From: Diplonema japonicum
Taxonomy: Eukaryota > Euglenozoa > Diplonemea > Diplonemida > Diplonemidae
Length of the DNA: 64,000 bases
NCBI GenBank assembly: GCA_964019335.1
Contig: OZ025674.1
Location: 1 to 64,000, forward strand
Direction: 5' to 3'
Position 1 is the first letter of the stretch; every line of letters begins with the position of its first letter. This document shows positions 19,060-28,291 of this stretch, one piece after another. The notes under the pieces are model-generated. The model searched no databases. It saw only the letters and a program-made list of their open reading frames with translations, and was not told the DNA's origin. Made by a program: the position numbers and the translations under genes.

Positions 19060-19857
19060 ATGGTGTTAATCCATCTCAAGGGCGACGGCGAGAACTTAGC
19101 TAAAGAGCAGTCCCTGTATGAAACAACAGGCGACACCTTATGCGAGGAGCTTACACTGGAGCTGACTAGACTGCAGAACATGAGAGTGCGCGTTCGGTTT
19201 ATGATCTCGGCAGCGAAGGCCTTACAAAAATCGGTGACAGACGACAAGCTCAAAGCAGTTTTTGACGGGCCAATTACTGAGGCCACAGCAATGTTAGACT
19301 TGGAACACGTGTCAAAGCGACGTGCAATCAAAATGACCGAATACCAAATGGTTGTGGATACCTTAAAGGGTTGCGCCACCATTGTGTTTCCCTCGGAGTG
19401 CACGGATAGGAGGGGTGGCAATACACCTGTTGAGAATTTGTGCAAGCAGTTGGATGACGACAACTGCGAGAACCCTGATCACATAAGGTGTCTCTTGGCA
19501 TTGATCGACGACGGTGCCAGGACTGAAGACATGTTCACAGAAGGTGCCACCCAGCTGTGGTGGGCGAGCAAGCAGCTACATGCTGGTGACCAGCTTCGCA
19601 AGTACACTGGCAAGAATGAAAAGACAAAATTGATCTGTAAGCTCTCAAAACTAGGCGGCACTGCACCGACCAAGGAGCCGCCCATTGACGCACAGGCACA
19701 GCAGGACATGATGACATACTGGCACAGGAAGCAAGAAGAGAATAAAAAGCTGCAAGTTGATGAAGACATTTCCTACGGCAACTCGCAATGGGCTGACCCA
19801 AAGGGGCTTAAAAACCACTTTCAAGGAACTGGCAACATCTCATGGCGCCCGAAGTGA
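19060..19857 (+). CDS. CFAP298: Cilia- and flagella-associated protein 298
   Basis: 265 residues, close to the roughly 290 of animal CFAP298 (C21orf59/Kurly). Family landmarks are visible in order: an N-terminal MVLIHLKGDGENL strand, a middle region with CATIVFPSECTD, then EGATQLWWASKQLHAGDQLR, YTGKNEKTKLICKLSK, a YWHRKQEENKKL helix and the terminal NSQWADPKGLKNHFQG and WRPK. In animals the protein is needed for dynein-arm assembly and motile cilia, so its presence argues for a motile flagellum. I chose the ATG at 19060 because family homology starts there; the open frame extends upstream through a Lys run without it. A CCAG lies 21 nt before this ATG. Confidence 0.93.
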   Translation: MVLIHLKGDGENLAKEQSLYETTGDTLCEELTLELTRLQNMRVRVRFMISAAKALQKSVTDDKLKAVFDGPITEATAMLDLEHVSKRRAIKMTEYQMVVDTLKGCATIVFPSECTDRRGGNTPVENLCKQLDDDNCENPDHIRCLLALIDDGARTEDMFTEGATQLWWASKQLHAGDQLRKYTGKNEKTKLICKLSKLGGTAPTKEPPIDAQAQQDMMTYWHRKQEENKKLQVDEDISYGNSQWADPKGLKNHFQGTGNISWRPK

Positions 19858-20073
19858 GCATCTCTGTGAAGAGATGGACCCTTTTCTTTCTTTTTTTAAA
19901 TGTCTCCCCCCCCCACCCCTCTCTTTTTTCTTTCTTTTTTTTGGTTTATGGTTTAAATTTTATTCTTGTCTTAATGCTTTTTGCCTAATCTTTCAGTGAA
20001 GTAATCGGACCTTAATCGGAGTCCTTGTTATGCCTATCTTATCGCACTTTTTTAAGTTGTTCTACAGGTGGGT

Positions 20074-20634
20074 ATGGAAGACATTAAGGCTTCTGCGGTT
20101 GATGGGTGCAGCACAATGCAGGTCACCATTATAAAGCTGTGCGATACAGTTGAGGAACTGCGCGTGAGACTAAAGGCAGTCGAAGAAGACAAAGTTACAT
20201 TGGAGGTGAAAGAAAGAATCAACGACAAGAGAATTAAAGAATTAGAAGAAGTGACCGAATGTTACAGAGAGCTCTCTGGAGACATGGGCGCTTTAAAAGT
20301 AAGAATGGGTGAACAAGCAGCAAAGCTCGAGCAGAGCAGATGGGTGGACCTCGACCTCATCTCGTCAGAAGAGTTCGACGTCTGCGGAGTGTACCGTGTG
20401 CACGTGGACGACATGAACGATGCAATGAAGACAGCTTGGGTATATCCTGCACGTGTCCTTCCTTCGTACCTTCTCTTCGACCCCGCCTCCCCTTCATGCT
20501 CGGCGTACTACTCGCGTATACCTGCAACGAAGAAGAGCCGCTGGGAATATCTTCCGAAGAATTCTGACACCCCATGCTCTCCTGCAGTCCCTATCATAGG
20601 CTCCGTCTATGCCATCCAGGTTGCACAGCTATGA
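20074..20634 (+). CDS. Coiled-coil protein of unknown function
   Basis: 186 residues from the ATG at 20074, six nt after TCTACAG. Residues 20-90 are a strongly charged coiled coil (VEELRVRLKAVEEDKVTLEV and the KRIKELEE region). The C-terminal half is different: Tyr/Pro-rich with VYPARVLPSYLLFDPAS and no clear helix. No family recognised. It lies between a flagellar gene and the EEP gene; function is unknown. Confidence 0.65.
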   Translation: MEDIKASAVDGCSTMQVTIIKLCDTVEELRVRLKAVEEDKVTLEVKERINDKRIKELEEVTECYRELSGDMGALKVRMGEQAAKLEQSRWVDLDLISSEEFDVCGVYRVHVDDMNDAMKTAWVYPARVLPSYLLFDPASPSCSAYYSRIPATKKSRWEYLPKNSDTPCSPAVPIIGSVYAIQVAQL

Positions 20635-20722
20635 CGGCATTTCCATGCCTAGGCTTCCCAGTTTAATATTTGCTGTGCACTACACAATAGCAATATTTCA
20701 CTCAGAAAACAAATTTATAACG

Positions 20723-21568
20723 ATGGCAACTACTTTCCACATCACTACGGTGAACGTGCTGTTCGAGCGTTACTACGCAAAGTACTGCAAGGGAGGGAAG
20801 GTGTCGCTGGAGGAGAGGACAAGGATGTTTTCGGAATGGCTGGAGGGGGGAACGCTCGGGGGTGAGGAAGAGGGGGCAGACGTTGTGGCGCTGCAAGAGT
20901 GGCCGTACGGGGACGAGCAGGGAGAGCAGTGGGGGAGGGTGATGGAGAGGGCTGCTGTTGGGAGCGGGTACAAGGTGGTGACGCAGGAGGAGCCTGGGGA
21001 GGGGACAGTGAAGGCGGACGGGCTGCTGTTCCTGGTGAAGGGGGAGAGGTGGGATGTGATCGGGGCGAAGGTGAGGCGGTTCACGCGAGGGAAGGGGTCG
21101 AAAAGGTACGCGGTGGTGCTTCTGCGGGAGAAAGGGGAGGGAAAGAGAGTGGTGGGGGTGGTGGGGGGACACGCGCCCTTCGGGAGGGGCCTCAGCGACA
21201 GTTGTAGCCACATACGAGAGATGTTCGAGGGAGTGGACGGGGGGCTCACCCCTTACTGGATCGGGGTCGGGGACTGGAACGTCGAGGCGAAGGGTCCCGA
21301 GAAGCACCGCAGGTTCTTGGCGGAGGCACTTCCACCCTTCTGGTTGGACCACACGAAGGACCTCGAGACCGCGACCTGCGCCGCGGACCACGGCCCCGCA
21401 AAGTACGACTACATCGTGTCTTCCCCAGGGTTCTCCCTCCAACAGCCCGTCGTCGCCACCCCTCCAACCACAGAGACCCTCCTCCACCATAAGCCCCCTC
21501 CCCACCACTCCCCAGCCTGGTTCTCCGACCACCTCGCCCTCTCAGCGAGGATGCTTTTCAAAGATTGA
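20723..21568 (+). CDS. Endonuclease/exonuclease/phosphatase family protein, copy 1
   Basis: 281 residues. The EEP fold is marked by FHITTVNVLF, ADVVALQEWPYG (metal-binding Glu), WIGVGDWNVEA (the GDxN box) and AWFSDHLALSA (the terminal SDH box with the catalytic His). Such enzymes cleave phosphodiesters in nucleic acids, inositol phosphates or sphingomyelin; the substrate cannot be told here. From the third codon on, it is identical in protein sequence to the gene at 48005, but lacks that gene's N-terminal hydrophobic anchor and starts with a short Met-Ala-Thr. It is therefore predicted to be soluble. The region is much more GC-rich at third positions than its neighbours. Confidence 0.85.
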   Translation: MATTFHITTVNVLFERYYAKYCKGGKVSLEERTRMFSEWLEGGTLGGEEEGADVVALQEWPYGDEQGEQWGRVMERAAVGSGYKVVTQEEPGEGTVKADGLLFLVKGERWDVIGAKVRRFTRGKGSKRYAVVLLREKGEGKRVVGVVGGHAPFGRGLSDSCSHIREMFEGVDGGLTPYWIGVGDWNVEAKGPEKHRRFLAEALPPFWLDHTKDLETATCAADHGPAKYDYIVSSPGFSLQQPVVATPPTTETLLHHKPPPHHSPAWFSDHLALSARMLFKD

Positions 21569-22101
21569 TCCGCTCCCCAAAAAAGTCAAAGTCCTAATTC
21601 TGGGTCACACACACACTCCCACCCGCTGGTTTCCAAGCGCTGCTGGGCACGTTGTTGATATGTAGGTACAAAGAGGGTCAAGGCTGGAAGCGCCTCAAAC
21701 ATCTAACCTTTTGGGTAGTTCCACCTGGCTTCATGATTAGTGCCGACATTTCAAGCTTTTACTTTAAGATTTTGATGAATGGTCGTTGCCACAATTCCTT
21801 AGGGTGTTGCTGTAAGCGATAAAGTTCGAACACTATAATCCGGGATGGTAATAAGGGTTGTCAGAAACAACCTTGGACCTGAGAATGCTTGATGAGCAGG
21901 GTTTAGTGTATTTTTTTGATTATCCATGCCATGCAGGGCGCATCGAAACTTATGCCCCAAAACTGGAATGATGGCTAGCGAAAAATCCTGAACGAGTCGA
22001 ACTTCTTATATGTTTGAACTTTATCGGTTTTGCAATATTTATTATTTATTCCATATTAGTGTATTTGTGTTACCAGCAAACTGCATTGCAACAGAGAAAA
22101 C
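21569..22101. other. Duplicated flank with decayed neighbour-gene remnant, then no gene
   Basis: The first part matches the sequence after the second EEP copy (48923-49000). At about 21635-21668 it continues with GCTGCTGGGCACG and TATGTAGGTACAA, which match an internal part of the gene that follows the second copy (49131-49165). The rest, to 22101, is AT-rich and I see no gene in it. A CAACAG lies 8 nt before the next start codon. Confidence 0.75.
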
Positions 22102-23241
22102 ATGCCGCGCTCAACTACACCAGTTAGGAACAGGGCGCCCGTCCGCGATGTGTCCAGCACAAGAGGTACCGTGGGTTTCAGTGGGAGAAACAAAGAGATA
22201 ACTGAGATGAAAGAGACTATTAAGCATCAGGAGGAGATGATTGAAAAACAGGGCGCATTGCTCTTGGGACACGCCCAGCTATTGCATGAAATGCGAGAGG
22301 AGATAGTGAGGCTCCGTGAGGGCGGGATGGGTGAGGCGCACACCAAGCAGCTCACGCAGCTCACGACTGTTACGTTGAAAAACATGTCTTCAAATTTCGA
22401 AAACGTCCAGAGGGACGTGGAGTGGGCGACAGAGAACGTCAAGAAGCTTTCCATCTTCACAGGATGCCCTGTGAGTGACCAGCACCTTCCCTTAGATCAG
22501 CACATTACTCCTACATTTTCCTGCCCTGAGACACCGCACCCTGAAGAAGACATGGCACCCATTGTGGCACCAGAGGAGTTCAGAGATTACCTCAACGACA
22601 CGGCCGAATCGGAAGGTAGACAGGCGATGCAGCTGCCTGTGTCCACACTTAATACATATACACCTAAACCAACAAACGATATAGGGAATGATCTCTACCG
22701 CAGGGGAATGGCGCAGAAGAAGAAGCGTGCCAGCGAGATAGCTCAACGCCAGAGAACAGCGGAGGAGGAGGACCTGAGAGTGATGCGAATCAAGCCAGAG
22801 ATCAGCCACCTCGCGAAGAGGTCGAAGTCGTCGGACAAGTCCATCTCAGCACGCACTGACGAGTGGAAGGAGAAGCGCGAGAAAAAGAGGGAGTCCCTCC
22901 GCACTGAGATGAAAAAGCTCGAAGAAGAGTCCCTGCGAGCATCTCCCAACCTCAACCCCAACTCAATAAAAATAGCATCACAATCGCATTACAGGCGTGC
23001 CTCGTCCACCTCACCAAGGCATATTGACCTATCGGAGTCCCCTGGTGTTTTGCAGGCAACACCACCTTCGTCGCCACTTGACATGTCATCACCCCCGCCC
23101 CTTGACGAGCTGTTAGAGAGATTGAGGAAAAGAAGGTATGCCCGGCACAACATCACAACACCACTAGGGAGCTCCTGGGCCTATGCACCTCGCAGTCGCC
23201 CGAGAGGATCTCTTCGAGTAGCATCTTGTAGCCACAGCTAG
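22102..23241 (+). CDS. Coiled-coil, Ser/Pro-rich protein of unknown function
   Basis: 379 residues. Residues 30-80 form a coiled coil (EMKETIKHQEEMIEKQGALL). A second charged helix at about 215-280 includes RVMRIKPEISHLAKRSKSSD and EKREKKRESLRTEMKKLEEE. The C-terminal 100 residues are Ser/Pro-rich with many SP sites (LDMSSPPPLDELLERLRKRR). There is no enzyme domain. The composition fits a cytoskeletal or basal-body scaffold protein, but this is inference only. The ATG follows AACAG by a few bases. Confidence 0.7.
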   Translation: MPRSTTPVRNRAPVRDVSSTRGTVGFSGRNKEITEMKETIKHQEEMIEKQGALLLGHAQLLHEMREEIVRLREGGMGEAHTKQLTQLTTVTLKNMSSNFENVQRDVEWATENVKKLSIFTGCPVSDQHLPLDQHITPTFSCPETPHPEEDMAPIVAPEEFRDYLNDTAESEGRQAMQLPVSTLNTYTPKPTNDIGNDLYRRGMAQKKKRASEIAQRQRTAEEEDLRVMRIKPEISHLAKRSKSSDKSISARTDEWKEKREKKRESLRTEMKKLEEESLRASPNLNPNSIKIASQSHYRRASSTSPRHIDLSESPGVLQATPPSSPLDMSSPPPLDELLERLRKRRYARHNITTPLGSSWAYAPRSRPRGSLRVASCSHS

Positions 23242-23872
23242 TTGCGCATAGATTGTTCATTAGATTTTCCCCCCTTTTCCTTTTTTTGCAATGTCCAGCG
23301 ACGCTTCACGGAATTCATCAATTCTTCTCCACAGAGAACCTCGTGTGCCTCCAGTTACGATTTGCGCTACGATGGGATCTCGTGTCTGCTAAACGACTTA
23401 CAACACAGCAGGCAAAGGTATACATAGCACGATAAACTCTTCCGAGAGCCTGCAGTGAGTTATCGAGATCGCTTGCCTGCACCAGGCAAAGAGACAAGGA
23501 GCGAACTGTAGTGATGATTAGCACTCTGCACACTGAAATCTTACTGCATTTCCCCTGCAAGAACGAGTCTTCGATTTGTTTAATACTTCCGGATATGAAC
23601 CCGTCCTGGTTTTTACCTGCACCTACAAACAACGGTCAGTTTTTTTTTTCTTCTTCTTTTTGATTTCCCCCCATAACCTTGTTATGTTGTAATCCATAGA
23701 ATCTTGCTGCAGGGCCTGTACTGGCCTATTGTAAAAAAAGCGGTTATTTTTGTTTGAAATGGTAGCGCAAGGATCCTTGTACTTTGTAGAGTCCTCCTGC
23801 TTCTTAAATGTTGTTATATTGACTTGATTGATTGCCTTTCGGTATTTGGTGACCTATGTCTCAGAAAGTAAA
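23242..23872. other. Intergenic sequence without a supported gene
   Basis: It holds T-rich tracts (23270-23290, 23640-23660) and several short frames below 105 codons on both strands with no recognisable features. It is the 3' flank of the coiled-coil gene and the 5' flank of the FKBP gene. Confidence 0.5.
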
Positions 23873-24241
23873 ATGTTGCGAGCAAACAGGCGCGTGCTTG
23901 GGTACAGCCAACAGATATTGAAACAAGGAGATGGGAAAACGTTTGCAGAGATGGGTGACGTTGCGAGAATAGAATTTAAATTGTACAAAGAAATCGGAGG
24001 AAAGGTGACACGCATCTTCCGTGGCCAGGACACAGCGCGTATTTTGGTGGGGAAGAATCAGGCTTTGCATGCTGTTGAAAAGGCGCTCCAGCAGATGTCA
24101 GAAGGTGAAGAAGCCTATATCAAATGTAGCCACGAGTACGCCTTTGGTGAGAAGGGCATTCCCCCAAGTGTCCCCCCTCAGACCAACATTGAAATGGAAA
24201 TTAAATTCAAACAATTGTACCGATTTGATGGTGATGCCTAA
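23873..24241 (+). CDS. FKBP-type peptidyl-prolyl isomerase
   Basis: 122 residues, the length of a single FKBP domain. The order GDGKTFAEMGDVARIEFKLY, LVGKNQALHAVEKALQQMSE, GEEAYIKCSHEYAFGEKGIP and PPSVPPQTNIEMEIKFKQL follows the family (Gly-Asp start, central helix, YxFGxxG loop and the final IPPN-like beta strand). Some drug- and proline-pocket aromatic positions are not obviously conserved, so activity is uncertain. I chose the ATG at 23873, after CTCAGAAAGTAAA, because the open frame upstream adds no homology. No signal peptide: probably cytosolic. Confidence 0.85.
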   Translation: MLRANRRVLGYSQQILKQGDGKTFAEMGDVARIEFKLYKEIGGKVTRIFRGQDTARILVGKNQALHAVEKALQQMSEGEEAYIKCSHEYAFGEKGIPPSVPPQTNIEMEIKFKQLYRFDGDA

Positions 24242-24310
24242 ACTGAGATAGTGTTCTTTCAATGTCGCTGTGACACTTAGTATTTTCCTCAGCAGGATTC
24301 AGGAAACAAA

Positions 24311-25349
24311 ATGGACCCCGTGAAAGATGCTGTTGCGGTTTCTAAGAAAGAACTCGCTCTGTACGTGGAGGCGAGGAAGACGGGTGTCATTGCTGCGCTA
24401 TTTGCCTTCTACAGAAAACCTGTTTGGTGCTCCCCGTTCCACGCAATCCTTGATTCGAAAAGCAGGCGGAGAATTAGATACATTTTGTATGCGATGAAAA
24501 AAGTGGGTCTGCAGTTCAATATCATAACTGCCCTGCTAGGGTATACCAAAGTGGAGCTGGTACAAGAAGTGTCTTTAGAGCAAAGGGGGAGGACGAGTGA
24601 TGGCACTGTGGCTTTCAACCTGAGGCCTTCCCCTGCTGTCACAAGGCTGTACATCAAGACTACTATGCTCCCCTTGGATAGCATAAACACTTTGTATGCC
24701 GGATTTGGCGAAATCGTCGTCACAGAGCTTCCCTCGCACCAGGGCGTGACTGAGTATGAAGTGGCCTTTGATAGCTACGAGAACTGCATGAAAGCAGCGG
24801 AGCTCACCCACGCTAAATTGATCTTCTCCTCTTTTAGGAAAGAGGGCTTCGAGGCGTTCACCTCGAAAGAATTAATAGAGATATCCATTGCGAAGTCTGT
24901 GCTTGACGCCAACGTCCCGTACCTCACTGTGGACAACATCCCCTACTGGACGACTGCAGAGCAGGTCACTAATGTCTTCTCGGAGCACGGAATGGTGCGA
25001 GAAGTGAAGTTCGCAACCAACGATATAAACGGGTGCCACTTCGGGTGCTGCCAGGTGCTCATGGCGACACATAAAGAAATGGCAAAGGCAGAGGAAGCTT
25101 TGGACGGAAGGAGGCTAAACGGCAACATCATGGTGATTGGGATTTTGGGAAGAGATGGCATTATCAGATCTAGCAAGGTATGCAGACATTCGTATTCAAC
25201 CACCTCAGGGTCCCAGCCCCAAGAGCATGGGCGGCGATATCAATCTCGCCCGTCTCAACTTCCCTATGCCAGCAGGCTTGCCGCCGGCTATGCAGTCCAT
25301 TCCACCTTCGAACATACCTTCTGCGCCTGGGTTCACGCCTCCTTCTTAA
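24311..25349 (+). CDS. Two-RRM RNA-binding protein, two exons
   Basis: 335 residues after removing a 31-nt intron (25178-25208, GTATGC to CCTCAG). RRM 1 at about 115-165 begins TRLYIKTTMLPLDSI. RRM 2 at about 200-275 has VPYLTVDNIPYWTTAEQVTN (RNP2 side) and GCHFGCCQVLMATH in place of the RNP1 strand. The spliced tail is Pro/Met-rich (PMPAGLPPAMQSIPPSNIPS) and ends TPPS. Read without splicing, the frame runs on for 100 implausible residues. The aromatic RNP1 positions are weak in RRM 1, so binding may be atypical. The family is otherwise unknown; a role in RNA processing is inferred. Confidence 0.8.
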
Positions 25350-25430
25350 GATACCTTAGTGTGTTACACAGTAGTGTGTATAGTGTATCACTTATTTCCT
25401 TGTTCTGTGTAAGCACTAACTACCACAGGG

Positions 25431-25985
25431 ATGGCATGCATATGGAAGCAATCTGCACGCCTCTCACACAACCTGCTATGCCATAACCAAGAACACTGCA
25501 GCATTGAGACCGGTGGATGGGGATGTTGCGATACAAGAGGCGGTATGGCCCAATGTCCACCCGAGATGCCCGTCATGTGTGCTGAGAAGTGTTTCGGGCG
25601 GTACTGCTGCGGGTGGGACTGTGACCTTCTGGGTGGTGTAAGAGATTGCAGCATGGTAGAGTCGGACAGCGAGTCCTTCGATTGGGCAGGTCTCGCAATT
25701 ATTATCTTCGTGACCGTGATCTTACTATGCTGTCTTGCAGCCAGTATTCTGTTTTATTTCAAAGGCGACCTCTGTGTTGAAGCTCGACTCAGCAAACAGC
25801 CTTCTGCAGTTCCTCGCAACCGCACACCCACTCCCACCACCTCCCCTGCGCCCCCGCTCTCCCCCCGCGTGTCACGCACACCTCGCACGCCCAGAAGTGC
25901 CCTGGCCAGCTCTTTCAGCACTATTGCATCCGCTGCTGAGCACCCCTCCCCAAGGGACACGCCACGGTCTGCCATCGATATCTAG
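25431..25985 (+). CDS. Cys-rich single-pass membrane protein
   Basis: 184 residues. Residues 17-75 hold about a dozen Cys in a granulin-like spacing (GWGCCDTRGGMAQCPPEMPV, then MCAEKC, YCCGWDC). Residues 85-110 form one transmembrane helix (AGLAIIIFVTVILLCCLAA), followed by a basic, Ser/Thr/Pro-rich cytosolic tail with SPR and TPR repeats that look like kinase sites. No signal peptide is seen at the chosen start, which lies one base after ACCACAG; an upstream exon could supply one. The likely topology is Cys-rich outside and tail inside. Function is unknown. Confidence 0.65.
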   Translation: MACIWKQSARLSHNLLCHNQEHCSIETGGWGCCDTRGGMAQCPPEMPVMCAEKCFGRYCCGWDCDLLGGVRDCSMVESDSESFDWAGLAIIIFVTVILLCCLAASILFYFKGDLCVEARLSKQPSAVPRNRTPTPTTSPAPPLSPRVSRTPRTPRSALASSFSTIASAAEHPSPRDTPRSAIDI

Positions 25986-26064
25986 CCTCCAGTCTTAGTA
26001 CAGTATGAAGACAGTACGTCTTCTTCACTTGCTTTAACTTGCGTACATAAGCTACCCAGATCAA

Positions 26065-28181
26065 ATGACCAGTGACACGTGCACTTATTTAATAAGAGGA
26101 AAGCGGCAGTGTATCAGGGAAGCTGCAGAAGGCGGCAGTACATGCCAGTTTCATTGCAAGGATGAGTTAGCCAGGCAGAAGGTTATTCGTGATAAACGGC
26201 GCGAACAGATCGTGGAGAGCGGGCAGGCACGGCGGAGAGTGGACGTCTTGGAATTATTGAAGAAAATGAAAAAGATAGAATGTGACCTGGCTCCTGTAGC
26301 GAATGGTGTGTGTTTTATGAAGGAGGCGGGTGTGCTCTTTGACACTATGTGCACACAACAAAAGACAGTGTGGCAGAAGGCAAAGAGGTCGTGGCACCAG
26401 CCTCAGATCGAGTCGCTTGCAAAGCATATATCGTCGCTGGGTATCCTTTCGAAGGACACAATCCTCTTGGAGCTCGGTGCTGGCAAAGGGCTGTTGGGAG
26501 CGATTATTGGGAAGCTAAACGCGTGCAATGTAGTGGTGCTAGACAAGCGAGAAGGCGGTATGGGTGGCTGCGGCGACAACGATGGCAGCTGCGGTATCAA
26601 ACGCGTTCATGCTGATCTCAGTGACACCCCTCTGCACGAGGTAACTGGTGGCAAGGGCTCGGTGATTGTGGCAAAGCATTTTTGTGGAGACGCAACAGAC
26701 CTCGCCTTACGTAGTTTGAAGAACCCCGATGCTTCCATCAAAGCAGCTCTTGTGGCACCATGTTGCCACCCGAAGACAGCATTTGAGAAGTACTCCGGGA
26801 AAGACTATCTGTCAGATCAAGGGTTCGATAGCAACGATTTTGAGGCCCTGTTAGTCTTGATGGAGATTTCCCGGGAGCGAACACAGCACAAACACCAATC
26901 CTACGGAAAGAAGGTGTTCAATCTTGATAAGGTACCATATGAGGAGTTGTACCGCATTGGCAGGCTTGCAAGAAGGATAGTTGAGGAGGGCAGAGTGCAG
27001 TATTTGAAGCAGTCATGGCGCAGGGTCAGGGTAGTGGAGTACGTACCGCACACTGTGACACCCGACAACCTGTTCCTCCTTGCAGAGAATACTGAGAACT
27101 GCACCCCGATGCTGATGATCTCAGGTGCACCGACGCAGTACTCGGGGAGTGGAGTTATCCTGCACTTGACTTCAAGAGCCCTTTCAGACCTGCCGATGCG
27201 GACAGTAGAGTATTTACTTGAAAAGCGAGACAGGGGACACCTTGCCATTGACATGGTTTGGACAGCGGACATGAGACTTGACAGAGTGGTGGCTGATGGG
27301 TGCTCTACTGAAGTTGTGGTATTGCACACAGACACACCCTTCAGACTGCTGCAGGAGCTCAAGAAGGACTCGCTGCTGGAGAGGGTTGTCGACAAAGTCT
27401 TCCCTTTCACGAACACGTCAGCTACGTTACGCGAAGCGCTCAACAAGGAGATCGTGACAGATAAGCTCAACAGAGTATATGCGTACCCAAAGGCACTAGA
27501 GCAGGAAGCAGTCGTCCTCCTTGGTGAAACTGCGCCCCTGCATACAACGAAATTTACTTGTGTCGCCAATGTGTTTGAGTGGTCACTTGAGACGGGCGCA
27601 GCACCTACCTACCTGAGTTCTTCTTGCTGTGTGCACGAATGGAACCCACGTGAGTGGCCGTGCCTGGGTAGCACAACGCCAGCACCACGTACAGTGGCTA
27701 GAATGCACGAGCTCATGGACAGAATGAAAGTTCATATCAACGTAGGAACTACCGTCACTCTTGTTACAACTAAGGGTGCTGACTACACGAGTCTCATTGA
27801 ATACTTCTCCGACATTGGGGTGAAGGTAGCTGTGACATATGCGCATGTATCTGCAACAAGCGTTTCACTAACACCCGTCTCACGTGCGGAATGTTTAATA
27901 GTGTTGCTAGATAATCCGAAGGAGGACGTCCTTAGAGTCTTGCAAGCTCTACCGCGTGATCCTTGCACTGTCGTGTGCTCCCTCAAGATCTGCCCACCTG
28001 CCAAGCGCAATAACCCGTCAGCGGTAAAGACGGCTCATGCTAAGGTATGCAACTGCTTAGTAACAACATAGCACAGATCGCGTCTGAGTTACATAGTGTC
28101 GTACAGAAGCTTGAGGTCCTGCACCTCCTGTGCGACAGGGACAACGAGAGGACCATCACATGCTTCAGCGGTGAGGCCTGA
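26065..28181 (+). CDS. TRM13: TRM13-like tRNA 2'-O-methyltransferase with extra C-terminal region, two exons
   Basis: 694 residues after removing a 32-nt intron (28045-28076, GTATGC to GCACAG). Residues 6-30 hold the CCCH zinc finger of TRM13 (CTYLIRGKRQC, then CQFHC). The methyltransferase domain follows: LLELGAGKGLLG (SAM-binding Gly motif), SVIVAKHFCGDATDLALRSL and ALVAPCCHPKTAFEKYSG, all TRM13 hallmarks. TRM13 methylates the ribose at position 4 of certain tRNAs. The canonical enzyme ends near residue 340 (SPEN-like box, here VTPDNLFLLAE). A further 350 residues follow with VVLLGETAPLHTTKFTCVAN and VHEWNPREW, which I do not recognise. The fusion is real within the open frame, not a sequencing join. 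Confidence 0.85.
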
Positions 28182-28291
28182 CATTGTGCTGTGAATCTTT
28201 CAATGGCCTGCGGCTCTCGCGCGGAGTTTGCATGACATCGACTTATTGTCTTTACTGTCTCACATGTGAAGTTTATGTACAATTTACAGGA

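Noticed and set aside
20702-21532. Minus-strand frames opposite the EEP gene (276 and 158 codons, and their twins at 47966-48886 and 48127-48603)
   Set aside because: They mirror a GC-rich coding strand, have no domain features, and the plus strand carries clear EEP motifs.
24311-25486. Single-exon reading of the RRM gene to 25486
   Set aside because: The last 100 residues are implausible, while removing the 31-nt consensus intron gives a clean Pro-rich end and a stop at 25349.
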